A stretch of 56,604 nucleotides of DNA from Halomonas cupida (GTDB lineage: Bacteria; Pseudomonadota; Gammaproteobacteria; Pseudomonadales; Halomonadaceae). The stretch covers positions 1 to 56,604 of the forward strand of contig NZ_FRCA01000020.1 in assembly GCF_900142755.1 (NCBI RefSeq). Direction: 5' to 3'. The position numbers were made by a program, and so were the translations under genes. Below are positions 8,888 to 16,986 of the stretch, one piece after another (positions within the stretch are counted from its first letter, which is position 1; each line of letters begins with the position of its first letter). Under the pieces are notes generated by a model, which was given only the letters and a program-made list of their open reading frames with translations, searched no databases and had not been told where the DNA came from.

Positions 8888-8897
8888 CTGTCGACAA
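8888..8897. promoter_or_regulatory. GntR-type operator O3
   Basis: CTGTCGACAA differs by one base from the O1 core TTGTCGACAA. It lies between the prp promoter and pabB, so it could also touch pabB transcription. Confidence 0.45.
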
Positions 8898-9059
8898 TCT
8901 CTCGTCAAGCCGCTGGTGAGCGCCCTTTCACAAGCACCACATCAACACCCTACTCCAGCATGAGACCAGCAGAAGAAAGTCGCAGAGACGCAATCTACGG
9001 CGCAGACATTCTTCCGGCCTTTGCCTAGAATGATGCGCCTGAATCTGCAGAGGCCCAGC

Positions 9060-10421
9060 ATGAACCCAGTGCTCGACATCGTTCCCGTGCCCTACCAAGG
9101 CGATCCGCTGAGCTACTTTCAGGCTCTGCGCCAACGCCCGGGTGCCGTATTGCTGGATAGTGGCCGCCCGCTGGCTCCCGGAGGACGCTTCGATATCATG
9201 GCAAGCGACCCGCTGGATAGCCTCGAAGTGGATCACGAGGGCAATTCCTTCAACTCCCGGGGACAAGCCGTCGCTGGCAACGCCTTCGCGGCTCAACAAC
9301 GACTGCTGAATCGGCTGCCCGAGTGCACCATCGACAGCGAACTGCCCTTCCTTGGTGGTTTGATCGGCTACTGGAGTTATGACCTCGGTCGTCACCTCGA
9401 ACCGATCGGTCAGCAGGCGCACCAGGTCGTGTCCCTGCCACTGGCTCGGGTTGGCCTCTACGACTGGGCACTGATCCAGGACCATGAACTGGAACAGAGC
9501 TGGCTGGTGGCCTCACCCGAGCGCCGCCGCCAGGTGGAGCAATGGTTGCGTACCCCAACGCAGACCGACGCCTTTCAACTGACCTCGGATTTCACCGCCA
9601 ATCTGAGCGCCGAGCAGTATCAACAGCGCTTCGCTGCCGTGCAACGCTATATCAGCGCGGGAGACTGTTATCAGATCAACCTCGCCCAGCGCTTCAGTGC
9701 CGGCTACCGAGGTGACCTCTGGCAGGCATACCAGTACTTGCGTCAAGCCACACCAACGCCCTTTGCCGGCTACATGGCCTGGCAACACGGCCACAACCAT
9801 CAGGCCATTCTGTCGCTGTCCCCCGAACGCTTCATCGAGTGCCGCCATTCATGCGTCGAGACCCGTCCCATCAAGGGAACTCGTCCGCGAGGCGCCACTC
9901 CACAGCAGGATGCAGCGCTGGCCCATGAACTGACCTCGAGTCTCAAGGATCGTGCCGAGAATGTGATGATCGTTGACCTGCTGCGTAACGACCTTGGCCG
10001 TGTGTGCCAGCCAGGCAGCGTTCAGGTCCCGCAGCTGTGCGGCCTGGAGAGCTACGCCAATGTGCACCACCTGGTCAGTGTCATTCGCGGCCAGTTGAGC
10101 GCGGACACTACGCCGCTGCAACTGCTCGAAGCCGCCTTCCCCGGCGGGTCGATCACCGGCGCTCCCAAGGTCCGCGCCATGCAGATCATCGATGAACTGG
10201 AGCCCGACCAGCGTAGTGCCTACTGCGGCAGTCTCGGTTACCTGGATATACGTGGCCATATGGACACCTCCATCGCTATCCGCAGTCTGGTAGCCGACGC
10301 CGGTCAGCTGCATATATGGGGGGGCGGTGGACTCGTGGCCGACTCGAACGGCGCAGAGGAATACGCTGAGACACTGGCCAAGATCGGCCACCTCATGACA
10401 GCCCTCATCACTCCGCAGTGA
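9060..10421 (+). CDS. pabB: Aminodeoxychorismate synthase component I PabB
   Basis: PabB adds ammonia to chorismate to make 4-amino-4-deoxychorismate on the way to p-aminobenzoate and folate; the ammonia comes from a TrpG/PabA-type amidotransferase. The 453-residue protein has the chorismate-binding domain in its second half. Lys272 in RPIKGTRPRG is the PabB-specific residue; anthranilate synthases have alanine there, as trpE in this window does. The start at 9060 was preferred because it matches the usual family N-terminus; in-frame ATGs lie at 9030 and 9033. No pabA is nearby, so TrpG may serve both enzymes; that sharing is an inference. Confidence 0.93.
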   Translation: MNPVLDIVPVPYQGDPLSYFQALRQRPGAVLLDSGRPLAPGGRFDIMASDPLDSLEVDHEGNSFNSRGQAVAGNAFAAQQRLLNRLPECTIDSELPFLGGLIGYWSYDLGRHLEPIGQQAHQVVSLPLARVGLYDWALIQDHELEQSWLVASPERRRQVEQWLRTPTQTDAFQLTSDFTANLSAEQYQQRFAAVQRYISAGDCYQINLAQRFSAGYRGDLWQAYQYLRQATPTPFAGYMAWQHGHNHQAILSLSPERFIECRHSCVETRPIKGTRPRGATPQQDAALAHELTSSLKDRAENVMIVDLLRNDLGRVCQPGSVQVPQLCGLESYANVHHLVSVIRGQLSADTTPLQLLEAAFPGGSITGAPKVRAMQIIDELEPDQRSAYCGSLGYLDIRGHMDTSIAIRSLVADAGQLHIWGGGGLVADSNGAEEYAETLAKIGHLMTALITPQ

Positions 10422-10557
10422 CCAGCATAATGGCGATAAGAAGAGTGCCATTTAAAACCAACAGGAATAAATGATCCATAAATCGGTATTGGGGAAGCCC
10501 GTCACGGCTCTGGTAGGGTTACTCCATCTCGAATGCCATCATTCCGGAGCTTCCTCT

Positions 10558-11178
10558 ATGGAACAGCAACTCGACATCATCAATCGTGATCTGGGCCAGG
10601 ATCCTGAAGCCCTGATTCGCTGGTCTCTCGCCCAGGGCAACCAGCCCATCGTTACCACCAACTTCCGCCCGTTCGAGGCAGTCATTCTGCACATGGTCGC
10701 TTCCCAGCGACCGGACGTTCCTGTCGTATGGATGGACCACGGCTACAATACCGATGCGACCTATCGCTTTGCCGACGCGCTGGTGAAACGTCTCGACCTG
10801 AACCTGATCAGCTACCTGCCGAAGCGTACCCGCGCCCATCGCGAAGCCGTCGAGGGGCCTGCTCCGGGCATCGATGACCCGCGTCACGCCGCCTTCACTG
10901 AAGAGGTCAAGCTGGAGCCCTTCAACCGCGCTCTGCGTGAAATGGCCCCTGATGTCTGGTTCACGGCACTACGCGCCGAAGATACCCCGGAGCGTGCCCG
11001 CATGCTGCCGGTGTCACGCAATGCCGATGGCCTGCTGAAGATCGCCCCACTGCTTCAATGGACGGCCCGCGAACTCTATCAATATCTGCAGCGCCACGAC
11101 CTGCCCAACGAATTCGACTACTTCGACCCCACCAAGGTCGAGGCGAAACGCGAGTGCGGTCTGCACCTCCAGCACTGA
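10558..11178 (+). CDS. cysH: Phosphoadenylyl-sulfate (PAPS) reductase CysH, short form
   Basis: CysH reduces PAPS to sulfite using thioredoxin. The 206-residue protein ends in the catalytic motif KRECGLH with Cys200. It has no paired cysteines, so it belongs to the PAPS-specific type without a [4Fe-4S] cluster. It is shorter than the E. coli enzyme (244 residues) and lacks most of the segment between the YQYLQ helix and the catalytic tail. The ATG at 10558 follows GGAG; an upstream in-frame ATG has no such site. It is followed by a strong terminator and faces cysB, with trxA beyond. Confidence 0.9.
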   Translation: MEQQLDIINRDLGQDPEALIRWSLAQGNQPIVTTNFRPFEAVILHMVASQRPDVPVVWMDHGYNTDATYRFADALVKRLDLNLISYLPKRTRAHREAVEGPAPGIDDPRHAAFTEEVKLEPFNRALREMAPDVWFTALRAEDTPERARMLPVSRNADGLLKIAPLLQWTARELYQYLQRHDLPNEFDYFDPTKVEAKRECGLHLQH

Positions 11179-11206
11179 GCTCTGCCGTTGGCGAATGTCC
11201 CGAAGA

Positions 11207-11234
11207 AGAGGCCCCTCCATCAGGAGGGGCCTCT
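11207..11234. terminator. Bidirectional terminator between cysH and cysB
   Basis: A perfect 12-bp stem (AGAGGCCCCTCC / GGAGGGGCCTCT) with loop ATCA separates the convergent cysH and cysB genes. Only a short T-rich stretch follows. Confidence 0.8.
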
Positions 11235-11263
11235 GCGTTTCTGAGTCGTGGAACACACTGGAA

Positions 11264-12235
11264 TCAGCGTACCGGCAACTCGATGCCATCGAACAGCGAA
11301 TGTTCGTGACGCGGCCCCGCCGCCAATGCCGCATCGACCAGGTCACGATCGAGATGTTCAGCGAAGCCCTGCAGAAAGTCGTACATATAGCCGCGCATGA
11401 AGGTACCACGACGAATACCGATCTTGGTGGTCGAACTCTCGAACAGATGACCAGCATCCAACGCCACCAGGTCATGGTCCAGCACCTCATCGACCGCCAT
11501 GTGGGCAACGATCCCGACCCCCATGCCGAGGCGTACATAGGTCTTGATGACATCGGCATCCGCCGCTGTCAGCACCACATTGGGCGACAGCCCCTCGGTC
11601 CGGAAGGCATCGTCCAACTGCGAGCGCCCAGTGAAGCCGAAGACGTAAGTCACCAGCGGATGACGAGCCAGCTCCTCCAGCGTCAGGCTGGAGCTCTGGG
11701 CCAGAGGATGATCCCGCGGCACCAGCACACAACGATTCCAGCGGTAACACGGCAGCAGGATCAGGTCGTTGAACAGTTCAAGTGACTCAGTGGCAATAGC
11801 AAAGTCTGCCTGCCCCTCGCTGACCATCTGCGCTATCTGCCGTGGCGTGCCCTGCTGCATATGCAGAGCCACCTCGGGATAGCGCTGGGTGAAGGTGTGG
11901 ATGACCGGCGGCAGACAGTAACGCGCCTGAGTATGGGTGGTGGCGATTGACAGACTGCCACGCCGCTCATCACTATGCTCCTGAGCTACATCCTTGATGT
12001 TGGCAGTCAAACGCAACACCTGGCCGGCCAGTTCGATGATCGATTCACCGGCCGGGGTAATGCGAGTCAGGTGTTTACCGCTGCGCGCGAATATCTCGAC
12101 CCCCAGCTCATCCTCGAGCAGACGAATCTGCTTGGAGATCCCGGGTTGGGAGGTGAACAGGCTCTGGGCAGTGGCCGACACATTCAGGTTGTGTCGCGAA
12201 ACCTCCCAGATATAGCGCAACTGCTGTAATTTCAT
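11264..12235 (-). CDS. cysB: LysR-type regulator CysB of sulfur assimilation
   Basis: CysB is the LysR-family activator of cysteine biosynthesis genes. It responds to O- or N-acetylserine and to sulfur limitation. The 323 residues match E. coli CysB (324). The helix-turn-helix lies at about residues 19-40 (TAQSLFTSQPGISKQIRLLE), followed by the inducer-binding domain with the characteristic TTHTQARYCLPPVI segment. Likely targets in this window are cysH and the cysPTWA importer operon. An A/T-rich island at 12290-12355 probably holds its promoter. Confidence 0.96.
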   Translation of the reverse strand: MKLQQLRYIWEVSRHNLNVSATAQSLFTSQPGISKQIRLLEDELGVEIFARSGKHLTRITPAGESIIELAGQVLRLTANIKDVAQEHSDERRGSLSIATTHTQARYCLPPVIHTFTQRYPEVALHMQQGTPRQIAQMVSEGQADFAIATESLELFNDLILLPCYRWNRCVLVPRDHPLAQSSSLTLEELARHPLVTYVFGFTGRSQLDDAFRTEGLSPNVVLTAADADVIKTYVRLGMGVGIVAHMAVDEVLDHDLVALDAGHLFESSTTKIGIRRGTFMRGYMYDFLQGFAEHLDRDLVDAALAAGPRHEHSLFDGIELPVR

Positions 12236-12289
12236 GACCTACTCTCACTCCTCGAGCGGACGCGGCTAACCGACGCCAATGACGCCACA

Positions 12290-12355
12290 CATCATAAAAA
12301 AGTGCCATAAAAAACTTTCCACTGATTACTTTATAGCATATAAAATAAAAATGCA
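12290..12355. promoter_or_regulatory. A/T-rich divergent promoter region between cysB and trxA
   Basis: This is the only strongly A/T-rich stretch between the divergent cysB and trxA genes, with several TATAAA/TATAGC-like -10 candidates on both strands. No single -35/-10 pair is convincing. CysB family members often bind and repress their own promoters in such regions; here that is inferred. Confidence 0.35.
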
Positions 12356-12494
12356 GCCAGCGGCGCAACGAACAACAGAAGCTATCACGGCAATATTTGC
12401 CAGCCATCAGGTCGACGGCTAACATCGTCCGACCGGACACATCTGATCGTGTCCCCAAAACGCTCGATGAAGCGCAACGCAAACGGAGATTCAC

Positions 12495-12818
12495 ATGGCC
12501 AACAACGTCGATGTCACCAACGCCAACTTCGAGCAGGAAGTTCTCAAATCCGAGTCACCTGTGCTGCTGAAGTTCTGGGCGCCCTGGTGCGGACCGTGCA
12601 AGGTGATGGCTCCGGTGGTCGACGAGGTCGCCGGGGAACGAGAAGGATCGCTGAAGGTAGTCAGCATCAATGTTGACGATGCACCCGAGATTGCTGCCGA
12701 ACAGGGTGTGCGTGGTGTGCCGACCGTAATGCTGTTCAAGTCCGGCACCAAGGTCGCATCACTGGTAGGTGCCCAATCCAAGTCTCAGCTGACTCAGTTC
12801 ATCGAACAGAACGGCTGA
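12495..12818 (+). CDS. trxA: Thioredoxin
   Basis: This is a 107-residue cytosolic thioredoxin with the redox motif WCGPC at Cys32 and Cys35, the same positions as in E. coli TrxA, and the cis-proline segment GVPTVMLF near residue 75. AACGGAG about seven bases upstream supports the ATG. It reduces ribonucleotide reductase, methionine sulfoxide reductases and PAPS reductase; the last is encoded 1.3 kb away. A strong terminator follows. Confidence 0.96.
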   Translation: MANNVDVTNANFEQEVLKSESPVLLKFWAPWCGPCKVMAPVVDEVAGEREGSLKVVSINVDDAPEIAAEQGVRGVPTVMLFKSGTKVASLVGAQSKSQLTQFIEQNG

Positions 12819-12852
12819 GTCTGGCGCGCACTTTCCGCGCGGTAGAGATGAA

Positions 12853-12886
12853 ACGACGACGCCCCGCTTGTGCGGGGCGTCGTCGT
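12853..12886. terminator. Terminator after trxA
   Basis: A perfect 15-bp stem (ACGACGACGCCCCGC and its complement) with loop TTGT is followed by CTTC. It lies between trxA and the convergent permease gene and can serve both. Confidence 0.8.
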
Positions 12887-12936
12887 CTTCAGCATTGAGC
12901 GAAGCGTGATGTCTTGCAGGGCTATGACTTGCAGGA

Positions 12937-14085
12937 CTATGACTTGCGGGAAACGCTGCGCCGCGCCCTCTCCCACAGCGGTCGCCTGGCATCTTCCACC
13001 GCTCCTCCGCGTGCCGGCCCCAGCAAGTGGGCGATCCAGCGTGTCTGGGGGTGGCTGTCCAGGGCTATCTTGAGCGTCATGGTCAACAGCACCGACAACA
13101 GCATACCGACCACGCCGAGGATCCAGCCCCAGACCACCAGAGAGAGGAAGGCCACGAAGGTGGAAAGCCCCAGTGCACGCCCCATGACACGCGGCTCGAT
13201 CAGGTTCCCCATCACGAAGTTGATCACCAGGTAGACAAGACTCAGCAACAACGCCTGTGCCATGCCTCCATCCGGCGATACCAGCACCAGCAGTACCGGT
13301 GGTACCGCCGCAATCGCCGAGCCGATATTGGGGATATAGTTCAGCGCGAAGGCAAGCACAGCCCACAAGAGCGGAAAATCCACGCCCATCACCAGGCAGG
13401 CAATCCACACCAGTATTCCTGTCACCAGACTGATCACCGTCTTGACGGCCAGATAACGCTTCAGGGTGTGGCTGAACTCACCAAAACGCGCCAGACTGGG
13501 TGCCGGATTGGCCAACGCTCGTGACAACTTGTCACGAAAGTTGAGCGTCTCGAACATCAGGAACAGCACCATCATCCCGACCACCACACTCTGCATCATC
13601 AAGTTGCCAAGCTGTCCCAGCAGACCCGGTATCCAGCCCCCTACCTGCTCGGAATTGACCAACTCGGCCAGGCGTGTGGTATCGATGGCCAGCCCCATAC
13701 TTGCCAGACTGTCCAGCATGCTCAGGTAATACTGGTAGAGCTTGTCCTCGATCCCCGGCAGGGCATCGACAAAGGTCCCGAAGCTGTTGACCAGCAGCAG
13801 TCCCAACAGACCTATCAGCCCCCCAAGCACGATCAATGTCAGCCATACCGACAGGCGGATACCCAGCCCACGTTCATGCAGCCATTGCACCGGAGCGGAG
13901 CATACTACCGCAATGAACAGCGACAGCATGATCGGTACCAACAGGCCAGCGCCCGCCCGCATCCCGGCAATGATGATCACCAACGCTGCTAGTGTCAGCG
14001 TCAGGTTGAGCGGCAACGCCTTCTCGTCGTCCAGCGCCCTTTCGTCATCCAGCGCCTTGCCATCTTCCGTCGTATTGTCGTCCAT
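12937..14085 (-). CDS. AI-2E family transporter (PerM/TqsA-like permease)
   Basis: This 382-residue integral membrane protein has about eight hydrophobic segments. Two or three lie near residues 28-90, then a periplasmic stretch, then a cluster from about 150 to 330 containing the family segment LNYIPNIGSAIAAVPP. Members of this family export autoinducer-2 or act in Na+/H+ exchange; the substrate cannot be read from sequence. The acidic N-terminus has a short internal duplication (KALDDERALDDEKAL). It converges on trxA and is monocistronic. Confidence 0.85.
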   Translation of the reverse strand: MDDNTTEDGKALDDERALDDEKALPLNLTLTLAALVIIIAGMRAGAGLLVPIMLSLFIAVVCSAPVQWLHERGLGIRLSVWLTLIVLGGLIGLLGLLLVNSFGTFVDALPGIEDKLYQYYLSMLDSLASMGLAIDTTRLAELVNSEQVGGWIPGLLGQLGNLMMQSVVVGMMVLFLMFETLNFRDKLSRALANPAPSLARFGEFSHTLKRYLAVKTVISLVTGILVWIACLVMGVDFPLLWAVLAFALNYIPNIGSAIAAVPPVLLVLVSPDGGMAQALLLSLVYLVINFVMGNLIEPRVMGRALGLSTFVAFLSLVVWGWILGVVGMLLSVLLTMTLKIALDSHPQTRWIAHLLGPARGGAVEDARRPLWERARRSVSRKS

Positions 14086-14443
14086 GGATCAGACCATCCT
14101 GTTTCAGGAAACGCCATCATGCCGCGACTATCGCTTCAGCACAAAGAAACGTTGTACTCCCTGGTGAGCATCACCCAACCGTCAACCATGCAAACAGTAT
14201 GCATTGTCTCTCAACCCCGGAACCAAGCGGCATTCCAGGCGTCCCAGCTACAGGTCTCAGGTACTCGGGTCTCAGCTACACAGGTAGTCAGGACCTCAAC
14301 CGGCAGTTGCCCAGGGTCGCCATCCGTTACCCTGTCAATCTCGCCTATAGCTGATTGCTGTTACCCTTGATGCTATCCCGTTGAACCCGGTCCCGTTATC
14401 CTCGTTCTCATCAGGCTCGCTCCCATTCTACAAGGAGGTTCTC
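14086..14443. other. Gene-poor stretch between divergent permease and SIMPL genes
   Basis: These 358 bp separate the divergent permease and SIMPL genes. I see imperfect GGTCTCAG-type duplications around 14248-14300 but no convincing ORF, hairpin terminator or strong promoter. It should hold the promoters of both genes. Confidence 0.5.
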
Positions 14444-15262
14444 ATGCCCTATCCCCTCGTCCACTTCTCTCGCCCCTTCAGCCGTCTGGCACTGGTGACC
14501 GCTCTGGGTGCCGCCCTGTTCAGCACTCAGGCCATGGCCGAGCCAACAGAGTCCTCTCGCTTCATTGACGTCCAGGCAACAGCGGAAGTCGATGTCACCC
14601 CGGACGAAGCGGTGCTCAGCGCCCGCCTGTGGGAACTGACACCCGCCGTGCCGCAGGAGTCCGATCGTGGACACCAGGGCAATGAACTGGCCGAGGCTCG
14701 CGGGCAGCTCGAGGATCGCGCCGCCAGTCTGGTGGAGGCACTGGAGGCCGCAGGCCTGGACAGCGATGCCATCAACGCCGGCTCGCTGCATGTCCAGCAG
14801 GAAGTCCTGCACCGCCCTCAGGGTAACGACGACGCGCCGGTGCCCATGGTGCGCACCCGCCTGGAACGCCCCATCACACTATCCATTGCTGACCTGTCTT
14901 CGGTTCCGACCATCCTCGATGCATTGACCAAAGCCGGCGTAAACTCCCTCGATGGCATCACCTATGGTCTCGCCGACCAGTCAGCCGCTGATGACAAGGC
15001 ACTGTCTCAGGCACTGGAGCGTGCCCGCGCCAAGGCGGAGCTGATGGCCGATAGCCTCGGCGTGGAGCTGGGCGATGTCATCAACGTCAGCGAGCTGACT
15101 ACCCAGGGCTATCAGCCACGCATGATGGCGATGCGGGCCGAGGCAGCAGACAGCAGTGGCGGTGCCGAGTATCGCCCCGGCAGTATTACCATCGATGCTG
15201 GCGTCAATGTGCGCTGGGAAATCGAAGGTCAGGACGGTAACAGTAATGGCGGTGAGCAGTGA
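14444..15262 (+). CDS. Periplasmic SIMPL-domain (DUF541) protein
   Basis: The 272-residue protein has a Sec signal peptide ending near residue 32 (ALFSTQAMA) and then a SIMPL/DUF541 domain (about residues 38-265), with the usual VQATAEVDVTPDEAVLSARL strand and a LERARAKAELMADSLG helix. The family includes E. coli YggE and is linked to oxidative stress tolerance, but no biochemical activity is established. AAGGAGGT five bases before the ATG at 14444 fixes the start. It is monocistronic with its own terminator. Confidence 0.88.
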   Translation: MPYPLVHFSRPFSRLALVTALGAALFSTQAMAEPTESSRFIDVQATAEVDVTPDEAVLSARLWELTPAVPQESDRGHQGNELAEARGQLEDRAASLVEALEAAGLDSDAINAGSLHVQQEVLHRPQGNDDAPVPMVRTRLERPITLSIADLSSVPTILDALTKAGVNSLDGITYGLADQSAADDKALSQALERARAKAELMADSLGVELGDVINVSELTTQGYQPRMMAMRAEAADSSGGAEYRPGSITIDAGVNVRWEIEGQDGNSNGGEQ

Positions 15263-15318
15263 TCCCTCGCTGGACACACTGACCAGGCTGCTCCACCCAT
15301 GAGCCAGCCATAACGACG

Positions 15319-15350
15319 GAACCCCCGGCGCCATCAGCGACCGGGGGTTC
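15319..15350. terminator. Terminator between SIMPL gene and serS
   Basis: A 10-bp stem GAACCCCCGG / CCGGGGGTTC with a 12-base loop lies between two convergent genes. No long T-run is present. Confidence 0.7.
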
Positions 15351-15416
15351 TGCCTTCTGGAGCACAGCCTTGTCGACTGAACCCCGGACTATGTCAGTCC
15401 ACTTGCCTGGCGGAGA

Positions 15417-16691
15417 TCAGTTGATCCGTTCGATGCCGCCCATATAGGGCCGCAGGACCTCAGGCACCGTGATCGAACCATCCTCGTTCTGATGATTCTC
15501 CATCACTGCGATCAGACAGCGTCCCACGGCCAGTCCGGAGCCATTCAGGGTATGCAGCAACCGCGGCTTCTTCTCGCCTGCGACACGGAAGCGCGCCTGC
15601 AGGCGGCGGGCCTGGAAATCCTCACAGTTGGAAACCGAGGAAATCTCACGGTAGGTGTTCTGGCTCGGCAGCCATACCTCGAGGTCGTAGGTCTTGGCAG
15701 CCGAGAAGCCCATATCACCGGTACACAGGGTCACGACGCGATACGGCAACTCCAGCGCCTGAAGGATAGCCTCGGCATGGCCGCGCATTTCCTCCAGTGC
15801 CTCGTAGCTGCGTTCCGGCTCGACCAGTTGCACCATCTCGACCTTGTCGAACTGGTGCTGACGAATCATGCCGCGGGTGTCCCGACCATGAGAGCCTGCC
15901 TCGCTGCGGAAGCAGGGGGTATGTGCCGTCAACTTCAGCGGCAACGCCTTCGCTTCGACGATCTCGTCACGCAGCAGGTTGGTCAACGGCACTTCGGCGG
16001 TGGGGATGAGGTGGAAACCGCGCTCATCATCGAGGCGGAACAGGTCCTCGCCGAACTTGGGCAACTGTCCTGTTCCGAACAGCGACTCGCGATTGACCAT
16101 GTAGGGGACGTAGCACTCCTCGTAACCGTGCTCCAGGGTCTGCTTGTCGAGCATGAACTGGGTCAGAGCACGATGGAGGCGAGCCACAGGGCCACGCATT
16201 ACCGCGAACCGTGCCCCGGTCAGCTTGCTGGCCAGATCGAAGTCGAGATCACCGTTCTTGGCCCCGATGTCAACGTGGTCACGAACCTCGAAGTCAAAGG
16301 TGCGCGGCTCCCCCCAACGGCTTGCCTCGACATTGTCATCCTCGCTGGCTCCCGAAGGCACGCTCTCGTGGGGCAGGTTGGGAATACCCGCAGCAATATC
16401 GTCGCACTCGGCCTGTACCTCGTTGAGTGCCGCGGTGGCAGTGCTCAAGCGCTCGCCAAGATCGCTGACCTCATCCAGCAATGGCTGGATATCCTCGCCA
16501 CTGGCCTTGGCCTTGCCGATCGCCTTCGAGCGGGTATTGCGTTCGTTCTGCAGGCGCTCCGCCTCGACCTGTAATTCACGGCGGCGGGACTCCAGAGAAG
16601 ACAGTCGTTCAGTATCGAGAACGTAACCGCGGGTGGCCAATCGTTGCGCGACCGCTTCAAGGTCGCTGCGCAGCAGTTTCGGATCTAGCAT
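15417..16691 (-). CDS. serS: Seryl-tRNA synthetase
   Basis: SerS charges tRNA-Ser and tRNA-Sec. The 424-residue class II synthetase has an N-terminal antiparallel coiled coil (about residues 30-100), motif 2 (TPCFRSEAGSHGRDTRGMIR) and motif 3 (NGSGLAVGRCLIAVMENHQ). The start at 16691 gives MLDPKLLRSD, the standard N-terminus; a longer upstream frame is not conserved in the family. No T-box or other leader structure was recognised upstream. Confidence 0.97.
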   Translation of the reverse strand: MLDPKLLRSDLEAVAQRLATRGYVLDTERLSSLESRRRELQVEAERLQNERNTRSKAIGKAKASGEDIQPLLDEVSDLGERLSTATAALNEVQAECDDIAAGIPNLPHESVPSGASEDDNVEASRWGEPRTFDFEVRDHVDIGAKNGDLDFDLASKLTGARFAVMRGPVARLHRALTQFMLDKQTLEHGYEECYVPYMVNRESLFGTGQLPKFGEDLFRLDDERGFHLIPTAEVPLTNLLRDEIVEAKALPLKLTAHTPCFRSEAGSHGRDTRGMIRQHQFDKVEMVQLVEPERSYEALEEMRGHAEAILQALELPYRVVTLCTGDMGFSAAKTYDLEVWLPSQNTYREISSVSNCEDFQARRLQARFRVAGEKKPRLLHTLNGSGLAVGRCLIAVMENHQNEDGSITVPEVLRPYMGGIERIN

Positions 16692-16986
16692 GGAATCTGT
16701 GTCCGTCGCCTGTTGAGAGGGGGCTATATCGCCTTGTCTTGCCGTTGTCGCCGACTTTGACAACACCCTCTGAATCATCTTGGTGAAAAAGTCAGGGGCC
16801 TATTGTAGGCAAAAGCGCCCCGACTAGCACCTCCCCGCCTCGTATGAAGGCATGGCGCATATATGATGAAAATCGACGCCTCGCTGGATGCACGGCCCTC
16901 CGCACTCGGGTAGAGTGCCCTGACCGACATGAAAAAGTTATCGCGCTCCCTCCCCCCAGCGCCGATAACCGCTACCGACCGAGACC

